Positions 18,628 through 28,587 of a stretch of 64,000 nucleotides of DNA are shown here, in pieces. Source of the DNA: an uncultured Butyricicoccus sp. (lineage in GTDB: Bacteria; Bacillota; Clostridia; Oscillospirales; Butyricicoccaceae); the NCBI GenBank assembly GCA_944376065.1, contig CALWBL010000001.1:310001-374000 (forward strand), in the 5' to 3' direction. The notes beneath the pieces are model-generated. The model did not search any database. It saw only the letters and a list, made by a program, of their open reading frames with translations, and was not told the DNA's origin. Both the position numbers and the translations under genes were made by a program. The stretch's first letter is position 1. Every line of letters begins with the position of its first letter.

Positions 18628-20271
18628 TTATGCTTCTGGGTCAACAGATGGTGCACTATCTCCTGAATCTGAGTTTTGTGAGTCACCAGATGAACCAGAG
18701 TTTTCAGAATCGCCATTTGATGATGAATTGTTATTTGATTCAGATCCTGATGAACCATTATTTTCGTTTCCCGAAGATCCATTTTCTGAACTGTTATTAG
18801 AACTTGATGGATTATCAGAACCATTATTTACAGAAGTTTCATCTGAGTTCGATGGACTTTCATTGTCAGGGCTTGACGAATTATTATCTGTGTTTGATTC
18901 ATTATTTGTGTTCGATTCATCTTCATCATCATTTGAATTTGATGAGCTTGTGTTTTCGTTTTCATCATCTTCTGGCGGTGTATAATCATCTTCATCGTCA
19001 TAATAGTCGTAATCTTCATCATCATCGTCATAATCTTTTTTTGATGATGAGCTTGATTTCGTAGGACCAGAAACCAAATCTAAATATTTTATAGGCTGAC
19101 TATATGGATTAAAATATTGATTTATAAGATTTAAAGCCTCACTTTCATTTACGAAATAGAATGAAAGTTCTGTACTTGTACCCGCTGTGCTCATTGATGA
19201 ATATCCTGGCAAAGTAAACATATTTATTCCGCTTGCAGTATCCACTTTAAACGCTTGACCTGCGAGCCAAATCATTTCGCCTGCGGTTAAATCAGTTTTA
19301 ACACTTCTAAATACTGCATCAGCAATATCTTTAAACTTGAACGCATTGGCTGGGGTAAGAATCTGCTTTGCAAGATACACTAAAAACTCTTGCTGTTTTG
19401 CAATACGTGTTTCATCACCATTCAAATATTCATCTGGAACAAGACTTGTATATCCAGGGCCATTTTTTCTCCAGCGTAAGAACTCAACAACTTGTTCGCC
19501 GTCTAAGTGCTGCATTCCCGCCGTTGGGAAGTGGATTTCCAAATCCTGAGTTGGGTCTGAATACATCATTGGGAATGGAATATCATAATCTACGCCACCA
19601 ATAGCATCTACAATATCAGCTATACCCGTAAAATCAACAACAATATACTTATCTGGTATAAATCCCATAACCTGAGCTATTTGTTTTTTAGTCTGCTCTA
19701 TACCTTTAGCATAAGCTGCATTGATTTTTTTGTTTGCACCTTTCTTATTTACATTTGACATTGTATCACGAGATATATTCATAATATTAACGGTGTGTTT
19801 ATTTGTATCAAACGCCACAACCATAATATTATCTGTACGAGTACCATCAATATCAGTTGCACAAACTGCAAATGTAAAGAAATCATCAATACGATCGCCT
19901 ACATCCAGGTTAATTGCTAAGTTATCGCCGTTTTCTGGGTCGTTTATTGTTGTATCATTTTGATGTGGTTGAGATATATCTGGTTTTTTCACATTCATAG
20001 CAAGCCACACACCGCCAGCAGCTATTGCCAGTGCGATGAGCAAAGCAAAGAAAATCAATATCTTTGTAACAATAGACTTTGGTTTCTTTTGTTTTTTTAC
20101 TGATTTAGCACTTGGTGCATAGCCGGAGTTTTTAGAACTTTTAACCTGTTTTGAAACATATGTTAAATCTGATGTCTGTTGATTCGGTTTTACTTTTTTT
20201 GCCTTTTTGGCTGTGGGTTTTGAGTTTGTAGACTTATTATGCCTTGAACCGCCTCCGCCAAAAATTTTCAT
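18628..20271 (-). CDS. LytR-CpsA-Psr (LCP) family protein with a long low-complexity tail
   Basis: LCP enzymes sit outside the membrane and transfer lipid-linked polymers (teichoic acids, capsule) to peptidoglycan. Order in 547 residues: a basic Lys-rich cytoplasmic segment (1-65), one membrane helix (~68-92, IVTKILIFFALLIALAIAAG), and the LCP domain (~120-320) with FAVCATDIDGTRTDNIMVVAFD and MNISRDTMSNV, the pyrophosphate- and metal-binding Asp/Arg motifs, plus VEFLRWRKNGP. From about residue 395 to the end it is almost only Ser, Asn, Asp, Glu and Gly, with a run of acidic and Tyr residues first. The tail may span or bind the wall (inference). AGGAGG precedes the ATG; it lies 14 bases before rsfS. 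Confidence 0.93.
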   Translation of the reverse strand: MKIFGGGGSRHNKSTNSKPTAKKAKKVKPNQQTSDLTYVSKQVKSSKNSGYAPSAKSVKKQKKPKSIVTKILIFFALLIALAIAAGGVWLAMNVKKPDISQPHQNDTTINDPENGDNLAINLDVGDRIDDFFTFAVCATDIDGTRTDNIMVVAFDTNKHTVNIMNISRDTMSNVNKKGANKKINAAYAKGIEQTKKQIAQVMGFIPDKYIVVDFTGIADIVDAIGGVDYDIPFPMMYSDPTQDLEIHFPTAGMQHLDGEQVVEFLRWRKNGPGYTSLVPDEYLNGDETRIAKQQEFLVYLAKQILTPANAFKFKDIADAVFRSVKTDLTAGEMIWLAGQAFKVDTASGINMFTLPGYSSMSTAGTSTELSFYFVNESEALNLINQYFNPYSQPIKYLDLVSGPTKSSSSSKKDYDDDDEDYDYYDDEDDYTPPEDDENENTSSSNSNDDEDESNTNNESNTDNNSSSPDNESPSNSDETSVNNGSDNPSSSNNSSENGSSGNENNGSSGSESNNNSSSNGDSENSGSSGDSQNSDSGDSAPSVDPEA

Positions 20272-20295
20272 GTGTTATTGCCTCCTAAAACACCA

Positions 20296-20871
20296 TCAGG
20301 AACGTACTACCCCCTGACCTATAAGCCAGTTACGTGCCTGCATTGTATCTTTATGTATTAGTTTTCCCCGTTCAATTAAGTCACTAAGTGAAAAATCGAA
20401 ACAATATAATAAAGCCTTATCTATATTTTTCTTTGCAAGTGCCCTTGCTGGTTCTACTCCCTTGAAATCCCTAGTTTCCTCGATAAAATCGGCAAGATAG
20501 ATGATTTTATCGAGAGTGGTCATTTTTTCACAGCCTGTTGTATGATACTCGATGGCGTGTGCAACATCATCTGGAATATTATAAACATCTTTTGCTATTG
20601 CAGCGGCTGTTCTACCGTGCAGCATCTTCCATTCTATTTTTTCAACATCACAGGGTATTATACCGTATTTATCGCATAAATACAACTGTTCTTCACGAGA
20701 AAGTCTTTTTGTAATATCATGCAGCACAGCTGCAAGTGAACATTTTTTAGGGTCCTCCCCATATTTTTCACCCAGCCATATAGCTGCTTTTTCGCACCCC
20801 AAGGTATGGGTATAACGATAGCCCTCAAGTCTTGAAAGAATATCCTGACGCATTTTTTCATCATACAACAT
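20296..20871 (-). CDS. yqeK: HD-domain hydrolase YqeK (symmetrical Ap4A hydrolase family)
   Basis: YqeK-family HD hydrolases cleave diadenosine tetraphosphate symmetrically to ADP. In 191 residues the metal-binding set is visible: HTLGCEKAAIWLG (~18-30), SLAAVLHDITKRLS with the HD pair near residue 50, MLHGRTAAAIA, and IEYHTTGCEKMTTLDKIIYLADFIEE with the later His and Asp. It lies between nadD (20 bases) and the LCP gene (24 bases), the usual Firmicutes order. The family assignment is firm; the substrate rests on work on Bacillus and other homologues. Confidence 0.92.
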   Translation of the reverse strand: MLYDEKMRQDILSRLEGYRYTHTLGCEKAAIWLGEKYGEDPKKCSLAAVLHDITKRLSREEQLYLCDKYGIIPCDVEKIEWKMLHGRTAAAIAKDVYNIPDDVAHAIEYHTTGCEKMTTLDKIIYLADFIEETRDFKGVEPARALAKKNIDKALLYCFDFSLSDLIERGKLIHKDTMQARNWLIGQGVVRS

Positions 20872-20891
20872 TATAAAAACCGCCTTTCACA

Positions 20892-21503
20892 TTAAAATTC
20901 GTTGGCTAAATCCATGTATAACCGGTTTTTGCGAATATAATTAAGCACTGCCTTTGGTAGCATTTCAGATAACTTTTCACCATTTCTAATCTGAGTGGAA
21001 GAAATTTCTACAATATCTGTATCCACAAGGCAAATTTTCGCCCCATATTTATTTTTTAAGCATTCTGCTTTTTCCTTTAATATTGTTTGCTGGTCTAATC
21101 CTCTTGCAACAACAGCAAGTGTACAAAGTTTACAAATTTCCTCTGGCTCTCTCCAGCCTGTATCAAGAGTCATAAGCATATCTGTACCCATCATAAAAAA
21201 CAGCTCACCATAAATTTTTTTATCGTTTAGCTGTCTCAAAGTGTCTATGGTATAGCTTGCACCTCCACGCTCTATCTCCACCGTGCTAAGTTCAGCCCAT
21301 TCATATCCCTCAAGCATCAAATTTATCATCTCGCAACGCTGATGAGTGTTTGCAGAACCTTTTGGCATTTTTTTATGTGGCGGTAAATTAGTGGGGACAA
21401 ATAGCACTTTATCAAGATTAAGAGCCTCTTTCACCTGTTTTGCTGCATGAAAATGACCATAATGCGGCGGATTAAAAGTTCCACCTAAAATGCCTGTACG
21501 CAT
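20892..21503 (-). CDS. nadD: Nicotinate-nucleotide adenylyltransferase
   Basis: NadD adenylates nicotinic acid mononucleotide to NaAD in NAD synthesis. I place the start at 21503 (MRTGILGGTFNPPHYGHFH), preceded by TTGGAG; the frame is open to 21566 but that part runs into yhbY. The 203-residue product has GGTFNPPHYGHF (ATP-binding HxGH), FVPTNLPPHKKM, FFMMGTDMLMTL and the C-terminal EISSTQIRNGEKLSEMLP (SSTxIR). It starts four bases after yhbY and is followed by yqeK. Confidence 0.96.
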   Translation of the reverse strand: MRTGILGGTFNPPHYGHFHAAKQVKEALNLDKVLFVPTNLPPHKKMPKGSANTHQRCEMINLMLEGYEWAELSTVEIERGGASYTIDTLRQLNDKKIYGELFFMMGTDMLMTLDTGWREPEEICKLCTLAVVARGLDQQTILKEKAECLKNKYGAKICLVDTDIVEISSTQIRNGEKLSEMLPKAVLNYIRKNRLYMDLANEF

Positions 21504-21507
21504 TTGA

Positions 21508-21807
21508 TTACTTCTCCAAAACGATTTTACGCTTGTCCTTGTCAGATGACTGACGATATAAAACAAACTTTGTGCCTATAACCTGAACACTATCCGCACC
21601 AGTTTCCTCACTTAAAACCTCAGCAACAGTTTTAGGAGTTACCATAGCGCTTTCCAAAACTTTGCCTTTTACAAGCTCATGATTTTCAAGCAGCACATTT
21701 AACTGCTCTATAACACCATCGGTCACACCGTCCTTACCTATATGAAGGGTCACTGTCAGTGTATTTGCCAGCTTGCGCAGCTGAGCACGCTGTTTACTTG
21801 TCAACAT
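21508..21807 (-). CDS. yhbY: YhbY-type CRM-domain RNA-binding protein
   Basis: This is a stand-alone CRM domain protein thought to bind the maturing 50S subunit. The 99 residues start LTSKQRAQLRKLANTLTVTLHIGKDGVTDGV, with the family pattern QR..LR..A......G...GV, and end with VQVIGTKFVLYRQS. GGAGTG precedes the ATG. Its place just before nadD and yqeK is conserved in Firmicutes. Confidence 0.94.
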   Translation of the reverse strand: MLTSKQRAQLRKLANTLTVTLHIGKDGVTDGVIEQLNVLLENHELVKGKVLESAMVTPKTVAEVLSEETGADSVQVIGTKFVLYRQSSDKDKRKIVLEK

Positions 21808-21817
21808 AAATATTTTT

Positions 21818-22396
21818 TCACTCCTGTATATATTTTTTCAATTTATTTGCAACATCTCTTATTGCAACTGCACGATGAGAAATTTCATCTTTAATTTGCG
21901 GTGAAAGTTCACCAAAAGTGCATTTATGCTCACGAACATAAAAAATCGGGTCATAGCCAAAACCATTGTCACCTTTTGGGTTATTTAAAACCTCACCTTC
22001 ACACTTACCAAAGCTATCAATAAAACTTCCATCTGGAAACGCACAGCATATAGCACATGCGAAATAACATTTTCTATTATTTTTACCCTGCATATTTTTA
22101 AGAAGCAATGCATTTCTATCTGCATCACTACCCTCACAGTATCTAGCCGAATAAATGCCCGGTTTACCGCCCAAAGCATCAACACATAAACCTGAGTCAT
22201 CAGCAATTGCAGGAAGTCCAGTGAATTTCATTGCAGAAACAGCTTTAATCCTAGCATTTTCAGCAAAGGTTTTGCCATTTTCCTCTGGTTCTGGCGCATT
22301 TTCGGGTAAAAGTTCTATTTGTATGCCAAACTTTCCCAAAATATCAGCCATTTCTTTGAGCTTTTTCTTGTTATGGGATGCAAGTACAAATTTCAT
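21818..22396 (-). CDS. rdgB: dITP/XTP pyrophosphatase (Ham1/RdgB family)
   Basis: It hydrolyses non-canonical purine triphosphates (dITP, XTP) to keep them out of nucleic acids. The start is taken as ATG 22396 (MKFVLASHNKKKLKEM); a GTG five codons upstream lies within the GTGGAGG ribosome site itself. The 192 residues show ASHNKKKLKEM, the substrate-binding FAENARIKA, ADDSGLCVDALGGKPGIYSARY, GFGYDPIFYV and SHRAVAIRD. It sits between rph and yhbY with small gaps, part of the smc-leuS run. Confidence 0.96.
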   Translation of the reverse strand: MKFVLASHNKKKLKEMADILGKFGIQIELLPENAPEPEENGKTFAENARIKAVSAMKFTGLPAIADDSGLCVDALGGKPGIYSARYCEGSDADRNALLLKNMQGKNNRKCYFACAICCAFPDGSFIDSFGKCEGEVLNNPKGDNGFGYDPIFYVREHKCTFGELSPQIKDEISHRAVAIRDVANKLKKYIQE

Positions 22397-22413
22397 TTGC
22401 TGTTCCTCCACAA

Positions 22414-23136
22414 CTAAAGTTCACCAGTGATTTTCTTTTGCTCTCTGCAAAGTTTAGCTGTTCCTTTTTTACCAAGTGAAAGCAACTTATTTAGCTCGTC
22501 CTTAGTAAATGGACGTTCTTCACCTGTCCCCTGAATTTCCACAAAATCACCCGCTCCAGTCATAACAACATTACAGTCAACTATTGCGTTAGAATCCTCA
22601 GCATAATCAAGGTCTAATATTGGCTCATCTTCATATATACCAACAGAAACGGCTGAAACTTGACTTGTTAAAGGCATTTTTGTGATTTTTCCCTCATTAA
22701 GGAGCTTTTTACAAGCCAGCCATAAAGCTACAAAACCACCTGTTATAGATGCACAGCGAGTGCCGCCATCAGCCTGAATAACATCACAGTCAATAGTTAT
22801 TTGTCTTTCGCCCAGTGCTTCTCTGTCGACAACAGAGCGTAAAGAACGACCGATAAGCCTTTGAATTTCGCTAGATCTGCCATCGAGCTTTAAAGATTTG
22901 ATATCCCTTTTCTTACGGGTATGGGTAGAACGAGGGAGCATTGCATACTCCGCTGTTACCCAGCCTAATCCTTTACCCTCAAGAAATGCAGGCACTTTTT
23001 CATCAACACTTGCAGTGCAGATAACTTTTGTGTTACCAATCTCAATTAAAACAGAACCCTCTGCATACATGGTGTAATTTGTTGTAATTTTAACCTTTCT
23101 CATTTCATCATTACGTCTTAAATCTGGTCTTGCCAT
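22414..23136 (-). CDS. rph: Ribonuclease PH
   Basis: RNase PH is a phosphate-dependent 3'-5' exonuclease that trims tRNA 3' ends. The 240-residue protein has the family N-terminus [44 protein letters not shown], the catalytic-site stretch [20 protein letters not shown] and the C-terminal ...[24 protein letters not shown] precedes the ATG. The pair rph-rdgB is a common neighbour pair in Firmicutes. Confidence 0.97.
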   Translation of the reverse strand: MARPDLRRNDEMRKVKITTNYTMYAEGSVLIEIGNTKVICTASVDEKVPAFLEGKGLGWVTAEYAMLPRSTHTRKKRDIKSLKLDGRSSEIQRLIGRSLRSVVDREALGERQITIDCDVIQADGGTRCASITGGFVALWLACKKLLNEGKITKMPLTSQVSAVSVGIYEDEPILDLDYAEDSNAIVDCNVVMTGAGDFVEIQGTGEERPFTKDELNKLLSLGKKGTAKLCREQKKITGEL

Positions 23137-23170
23137 ATCTTTCTCCCTTCGATGTTTACTGTTGTTCTAT

Positions 23171-24097
23171 TTATTCGTTATCTGACTTAGCTGGTGGAAG
23201 CAATGCCTCAAGGAAATCATCTCTATTAAAATCCATAAGGTCATCTAATCCTTCACCAACACCAACAAGTTTTACGGGAACACCAAGTCCTGCGGAAATT
23301 GCGACAACAATACCACCCTTAGCAGTTCCATCTAGCTTTGTCAATATAATACCTGTGAGTTCTGCAGCCTTATTAAACTCCTCCGCTTGATGAACAGCGT
23401 TTTGACCTGTTGTAGCATCAAGAACGAGCAGGGTTTCTCTTGATGAGTTTGGAAGTTCTCTTGTAAGAATACGGTCAATTTTAGCAAGCTCATTCATAAG
23501 ATTTGCTTTGTTATGAAGTCTGCCTGCAGTGTCGATGATAATAATTTCACAACCTCTAGCCTTTGCTGCTGCAATTGCATCAAACACAACTGCTGCTGGG
23601 TCGGCACCCTCACCATGACGCACGATTTCAGCGCCTGCACGTTTTGCCCAGACCTCAAGCTGGTCAGCTGCTGCTGCTCTAAATGTATCTGCTGCTGCCA
23701 GCATCACGCGTTTACCCTGCTCAACATAACGAGCTGCAATTTTACCGATAGATGTGGTTTTGCCAACACCATTTACACCAATAACCAAAATAACTGCTGG
23801 TTCATTTTCTGTGTTTAGGTGTACATCCTCAAGCATCATATCAGTGAGCACTTCTTTGAGCAATGCTCTAAGCTCATTTGCAGTGTTTACTTTCTTGTGT
23901 TGAGCTGCTTTTTTTAGCTGTTGTCTAGCCTTTGCTGCAACTGTTGCACCAAGGTCAGATAAAATCATAGCTTCCTCTAGCTCGTCGAGTAAATCATCAT
24001 CGACTTCAACGAAAGATGCCATAATATCTTCAAACTGCTGAGTTACGGCCTCAGTAGTTTTTTTAAGTCCTGCTTTAATTTTATCAAATAATCCCAT
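23171..24097 (-). CDS. ftsY: Signal recognition particle receptor FtsY
   Basis: FtsY is the SRP-GTPase that docks SRP-ribosome complexes at the membrane. In 308 residues, a short N domain (1-90) lacks the long acidic A domain of E. coli. The G domain has GVNGVGKTTSIGKIAAR (G1), AADTFRAAAADQLEVW, IIIDTAGRLHNKANLMNEL (G3), LDATTGQNA, ILTKLDGTAKGG (G4) and GVPVKLVGVGEGLDDLMDF. It follows smc by 17 bases, the widespread smc-ftsY pair. Confidence 0.97.
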   Translation of the reverse strand: MGLFDKIKAGLKKTTEAVTQQFEDIMASFVEVDDDLLDELEEAMILSDLGATVAAKARQQLKKAAQHKKVNTANELRALLKEVLTDMMLEDVHLNTENEPAVILVIGVNGVGKTTSIGKIAARYVEQGKRVMLAAADTFRAAAADQLEVWAKRAGAEIVRHGEGADPAAVVFDAIAAAKARGCEIIIIDTAGRLHNKANLMNELAKIDRILTRELPNSSRETLLVLDATTGQNAVHQAEEFNKAAELTGIILTKLDGTAKGGIVVAISAGLGVPVKLVGVGEGLDDLMDFNRDDFLEALLPPAKSDNE

Positions 24098-24114
24098 ATT
24101 TTAAACTCCTAATC

Positions 24115-27100
24115 TTACTTTATTTCTCCCGCAAATTTCTTTTCTGCCTCAGCAAGGTTTAGCATTAAAAGCCTGCTAACACCACGTTCTTGCATTGTAA
24201 CACCATAAAGCATATCCGCTTTTTCCATAGTACCTCTGCGGTGAGTGATAACAATAAACTGAATTTTACTGCTTAAATTTTTTACATATTCGGCAAACCT
24301 AGCAACATTTACATCATCAAGAGCAGCTTCAATTTCATCAAGCACAGTAAATGGTGTAGGTCTTAATTTAAGTATAGCAAAATATAATGCAATAGCAACG
24401 AAAGCCTTTTCTCCGCCTGAAAGAAGTGTTATTGTTTTAACTGCTTTACCTGGTGGACAAACCAAAATTTCTATACCACAGTTTAGAATATCCTTTTGGT
24501 CTACAAGTTTGAGTTCTGCTGTACCGCCCCCGAAAATCTCTTTAAATGTCTGACCGAAATAAGCATTTAGTTTTGAAAATTCGCTTGCAAAAACCTTACT
24601 CATATTATCGGTTAGCTGACTTATGACCCCATAAAGTTCATTTTGAGCCTGTTCTAAATCTTGTTTTTGCTCACCAAGGAAATTAAAACGCTCCATAAGA
24701 GTTTTATATTGCTCTACTGCATCAAGGTTTATATTTCCGAGCTGACGCATTTTATCTCTTAAATCAAGCACTTTTCTATTTGCATGAGATATATTGTCTA
24801 TTTGAATTTTATATCTTTCAGCCGCATTAGGTGTAAGCTGATATTGCTCCCACATTTTATCAAGAATTTGCTGTCTTTTTTCATCTGTCTGCATATTTTG
24901 AGCGGTCAGACGAGCGTTCTCTCTTTCAAGCCGTAAAAGCTCTTCATTTGTACGCTGAATACGCTTTTCAGTGTTTGTTTTTTCGCCTTCAAATTTAATT
25001 CTTATCTGTGCTTTTTCCTGAATTTTTTCTCTAATATATTTTTCAATTTGCTGCTGGTTATTTGCCTCGTTTGTAAGCTCAGAAATTTTAGCACTATATA
25101 GCTCTATTTGGTCTTGAAAGTCAGCATATATTCCTTTCATTTGCTCAAGACCATTTTTCATCTCAATTATCAGATTGTCAAGGTCTGAAATAGCACGTTT
25201 TTCCGATGCTATTTCTGCATCATTTTGAGCCTGAGAGGTACGAAGTGATATAACTTCCGATTCTTGTTTTGTTATAATATTTTCGCACTCAGTAATATTA
25301 TAAATACAATTTTCATGTTTTTTCTTCAGAGCAGACAGTTTAGTTTGTAGTTGTGATTGTGTTTTTTCGTTTTCAGATATGATATTTTCATAACTATATC
25401 TAGCCTGTGAAATATCAGTTTGTTCAAGGGTTAATGAATTAAACTGTTCATTTACACGCTCAAGTATGGTTTTATGCTGATTTTGCAAAGCATCAAGCCT
25501 GATTTGCTCTTGTTTAAGATGCTGATTTTCCTTATAATAGTGCTCTAGCTCTTTCTCATAATCTGTAAGCTCTTGTTTTGTTTGATTTATTTTATTTGAA
25601 ACTTTATCAAGTTGCTTTTTAATTGTTTGACCGTTTTGTTCTAACTGTCTTAATGTGTCTGCACGTGCAAGCGTGCCAGTTGTTTTTGAAATTGAGCCAC
25701 CAGTCATTGCACCACCTGCTTGAATCATCTGACCATCAAGTGTTACTATACGAAAACGATGCTGATATACCTTTGCAATTTGCATTGCACAGTCTAAATC
25801 TTTAGCAACAACTGTCCTTGCAAGCAAATTTTTTATAATATTACGATATTCTGATGCACATTGGACAAGCGAATCGGCTGTACCATAACAGCCTGTCATA
25901 TTTTCAAAACCGGTTTCTTTAAGGTTTAATGGCTTTATGGTGTCCATTGGCAAAAAAGTTGCTCTGCCGCCATCATTATGCTTTAAATAGTTAATTGCTT
26001 GTTTTGCATCATTAGAACGCTCAACAACAATATTAGATGCAGCAGCACCTAAAGCGGTTTCTATTGCGACTACATATTCACCATCAACACCGATAAGTGA
26101 AGAAACTGGACCTCTTATACCCTGCTGCTCACCATTTTTAGAACGTTTCATAAGTAGCTTTACTGCACGTGAGAAACCTTCATAATCTTTCTGCATTTCA
26201 AGCAGCATTTTACAGCGGTTTTCGCAGTCAATATCCTTACTTTTAAGCTCTGCGAATCTCTTTTGCAAGTCCAGCAGACGTTCACCAGTTAATTTAACCG
26301 CTTGTTTTTTTTCATCGATGAGTTTTTCAAGCTCACAAATTCTATTTTTACAAACAATATATTTATTTTCGTAACCAGATTGAATTTCCTGTTCACGCTT
26401 TAATTGATTTTTCATATTATCAACTTCTTGATTTATATTGCTTGTCCTACCACTCATGCCCTCGAGTGCGGCTTTTGCGGCGGTAAGTTTCATAGAAACT
26501 TGAAAGTTTTCACCTTCAAGTACAGATATTTCATTTTGCAGCTTGTCACGCTGCTGTATAGATTCTAATTTACGTTGTTTTTGTGTTTGAACAGTCTGTT
26601 CTGCAAGAATAATTGACTCAGAAAGCATTTTTTGGCTGTTTTCCAGCTCATCACAGTGTTTTTTACGCTCTGTCTGCTGAATTACAAAAGTCTCTGCCTG
26701 CTCTTTTCGTTTTAGTTCATCTTGTCTGGTACGCTCTATATTTTGCCTTGCATTTTGGATATTTGCCTGTAAAACAGCAATTTCACTTTGTCTTGTAGCT
26801 GTTTTTTGTTCTTCATCTCTAAGCTGACGCCTAAGTTCATCAGCTTCAACATCTGTTTGGTGAATTTTATCCGAAATAATTTCGGTTTGCTCATATAGAT
26901 TAGAAACTAAATTTCTAGTATCATCAAGCTGTCTTTGACAAATTTCTAGTTTACTTACGCTATCTGACTGTGCTTTTTTAATGTCGTTTAGCTCCATAAG
27001 CCATAGAGTAACCTCAATTTCACGAAGTTCATCTCTAAAAGATAAATATTCTTTTGCTTTTTCGGCTTGTTTTCCAAGTGGTTCGGTCTGTGCCTCAAGT

Positions 27101-27690
27101 TCACTGTAAATGTCCCTAATTCTCACTAAATTTTCTTCAGTTGCAGCAAGTTTTCTTTCCGCCTCCTCTTTTCGGTAGCGGAATTTTGTTATACCCGCTG
27201 CCTCCTCAAAGATTTCACGGCGTTCCTCGCTTTTAAGTGATAAAATCTCGTCTATTCTGCCCTGACCGATTATGGAGTAACCATCTCTTCCAAGGCCTGT
27301 ATCCATAAAAAGTTCGTGTATATCTCTAAGCCTGCAATGCTTTTTGTTTAAATAATATTCACTTTCACCCGAACGATAAAATCTACGAGTCACCATAATT
27401 TCGGTATGCTCATTTTGAAAAATTCCTTCAGAGTTATCCAAAACCAGTGAAACCTCAGCAAATCCAAGAGGACTTCTCTTTGATGTACCTCCAAAGATAA
27501 CATCTTCCATTTTTGCTCCTCGCAGCATTCTTGATGACTGTTCACCTAATACCCAACGAAGTGCATCTGAAATATTTGATTTTCCGCTACCGTTTGGGCC
27601 TACAATCGCTGTCATACCGCGTGAAAAGCGTATCTCTGTTTTATCTGGAAATGATTTAAAGCCTTGTAGCAATAAACTCTTTAAAATCAT
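24115..27690 (-). CDS. smc: Chromosome segregation ATPase SMC
   Basis: SMC forms, with ScpA and ScpB, the bacterial condensin that compacts and segregates chromosomes. The 1191 residues match the family. Walker A is GPNGSGKSNISDALRWVLGE (~32-51). Two long coiled-coil arms (about 165-500 and 665-1010) flank a hinge (~515-665) with GPVSSLIGVDGEYVVAIETALG and GGAMTGGSIS. The C-terminal head carries the ABC signature TLLSGGEKAFVAIALYFAI and Walker B PFTVLDEIEAALDD near residue 1120. It heads the ten-gene run to leuS. scpA and scpB are not in the window. Confidence 0.98.
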   Translation of the reverse strand: MILKSLLLQGFKSFPDKTEIRFSRGMTAIVGPNGSGKSNISDALRWVLGEQSSRMLRGAKMEDVIFGGTSKRSPLGFAEVSLVLDNSEGIFQNEHTEIMVTRRFYRSGESEYYLNKKHCRLRDIHELFMDTGLGRDGYSIIGQGRIDEILSLKSEERREIFEEAAGITKFRYRKEEAERKLAATEENLVRIRDIYSELEAQTEPLGKQAEKAKEYLSFRDELREIEVTLWLMELNDIKKAQSDSVSKLEICQRQLDDTRNLVSNLYEQTEIISDKIHQTDVEADELRRQLRDEEQKTATRQSEIAVLQANIQNARQNIERTRQDELKRKEQAETFVIQQTERKKHCDELENSQKMLSESIILAEQTVQTQKQRKLESIQQRDKLQNEISVLEGENFQVSMKLTAAKAALEGMSGRTSNINQEVDNMKNQLKREQEIQSGYENKYIVCKNRICELEKLIDEKKQAVKLTGERLLDLQKRFAELKSKDIDCENRCKMLLEMQKDYEGFSRAVKLLMKRSKNGEQQGIRGPVSSLIGVDGEYVVAIETALGAAASNIVVERSNDAKQAINYLKHNDGGRATFLPMDTIKPLNLKETGFENMTGCYGTADSLVQCASEYRNIIKNLLARTVVAKDLDCAMQIAKVYQHRFRIVTLDGQMIQAGGAMTGGSISKTTGTLARADTLRQLEQNGQTIKKQLDKVSNKINQTKQELTDYEKELEHYYKENQHLKQEQIRLDALQNQHKTILERVNEQFNSLTLEQTDISQARYSYENIISENEKTQSQLQTKLSALKKKHENCIYNITECENIITKQESEVISLRTSQAQNDAEIASEKRAISDLDNLIIEMKNGLEQMKGIYADFQDQIELYSAKISELTNEANNQQQIEKYIREKIQEKAQIRIKFEGEKTNTEKRIQRTNEELLRLERENARLTAQNMQTDEKRQQILDKMWEQYQLTPNAAERYKIQIDNISHANRKVLDLRDKMRQLGNINLDAVEQYKTLMERFNFLGEQKQDLEQAQNELYGVISQLTDNMSKVFASEFSKLNAYFGQTFKEIFGGGTAELKLVDQKDILNCGIEILVCPPGKAVKTITLLSGGEKAFVAIALYFAILKLRPTPFTVLDEIEAALDDVNVARFAEYVKNLSSKIQFIVITHRRGTMEKADMLYGVTMQERGVSRLLMLNLAEAEKKFAGEIK

Positions 27691-27817
27691 ATGGTGTCCT
27701 CATTTATTCAGTGTGTTTTGTTATATTAAGTTTATCACGTTCACCCTTTATAATCAACGAAACTCAAATATATTTAACTATTATATAACAAAAAAATATA
27801 CAAATTGACAATAAAAT

Positions 27818-27852
27818 CGGGTACAGCTTTAGTCTCTGACCCACCATACCCG
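27818..27852. terminator. Hairpin after rnc
   Basis: CGGGTA (27818-27823) pairs with TACCCG (27847-27852) over a 23-base loop, with TTTTTTT on the plus side and ATTTTATT following on minus. It is a modest terminator for the trmH-rnc operon. The rest of 27691-27861 holds the smc leader, with TTGTCA and a TATATAAT-like element on minus as a possible smc promoter. Confidence 0.55.
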
Positions 27853-27861
27853 TTTTTTTAT

Positions 27862-28539
27862 TTATTGATAACCCATTAGAGCAAGTGCTTGTTTAGCTGC
27901 CATCTGTTCAGCCTCTTTTTTACTTCTGCCTTTACCAGTTGCAAAAACATTGCTATTTAGCAACAGCTCCATATCAAATGTCTTATCATGGTCTGGACCG
28001 CTTGTGCTTGCAAGGCGATATTCAAGTGTTTCCTGACGATTTTTCTGAACAATCTCTTGCAGAGTGGTTTTGTAGTCTTTAAACATTCTGCCTTGTCTTG
28101 CACGTTCAACACTTTTAGGGATAAAGCTCATTACAAACTCTCTAGCTGGTTCAATTCCGCCATCTAGGTAAATTGCACCAAGCAAAGCCTCAACAGCATC
28201 AGCTAAAATGCTTGGGCGCTGTCTTCCGCCGCTGCTTTCCTCGCCATGACCCAAACAGATAGCACTATCTATGCCAAGTTCCTTGGCCACTTCATACAAT
28301 GCCTGCTCACAAACGATAGCTGCACGAAGTTTTGTAAGCTCACCCTCTGGAAGTTCTGGGAAATGATTATATAAATAATCTGCTGTAACAAACCCCAGTA
28401 CGGAGTCGCCAAGAAACTCAAGTCTTTCATTATTTTGCAAATGTCTGGCTCTCTGTTCATTAGCATAAGATGAGTGTGTGAGTGCTTTTTTTAACAATAC
28501 CTTATTTTGAAACTGATATTTTATTTTATCTTTTAACAT
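27862..28539 (-). CDS. rnc: Ribonuclease III
   Basis: RNase III cuts double-stranded RNA in rRNA maturation and mRNA turnover. The 225 residues begin with the endonuclease domain carrying the signature NERLEFLGDSVLGFVTADYLY (~41-61; acidic metal ligands present) and later DAVEALLGAIYLDGG. The dsRNA-binding domain (~150-225) ends KGRSKKEAEQMAAKQALALMG. It is last in the run trmH-dprA-topA-trmFO-plsX-acpP-rnc and upstream of smc, the usual Firmicutes arrangement. Confidence 0.97.
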   Translation of the reverse strand: MLKDKIKYQFQNKVLLKKALTHSSYANEQRARHLQNNERLEFLGDSVLGFVTADYLYNHFPELPEGELTKLRAAIVCEQALYEVAKELGIDSAICLGHGEESSGGRQRPSILADAVEALLGAIYLDGGIEPAREFVMSFIPKSVERARQGRMFKDYKTTLQEIVQKNRQETLEYRLASTSGPDHDKTFDMELLLNSNVFATGKGRSKKEAEQMAAKQALALMGYQ

Positions 28540-28587
28540 CTAAGCTCAATCCTTTCTATTTTGTGTTTAACGCAGACAATAGAGTTA

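Noticed and set aside
18440..18985. Plus-strand frame of 181 codons, Ser/Glu/Phe-rich
   Set aside because: Antisense of rsfS and of the low-complexity LCP tail; the repeats keep the opposite strand open by composition.
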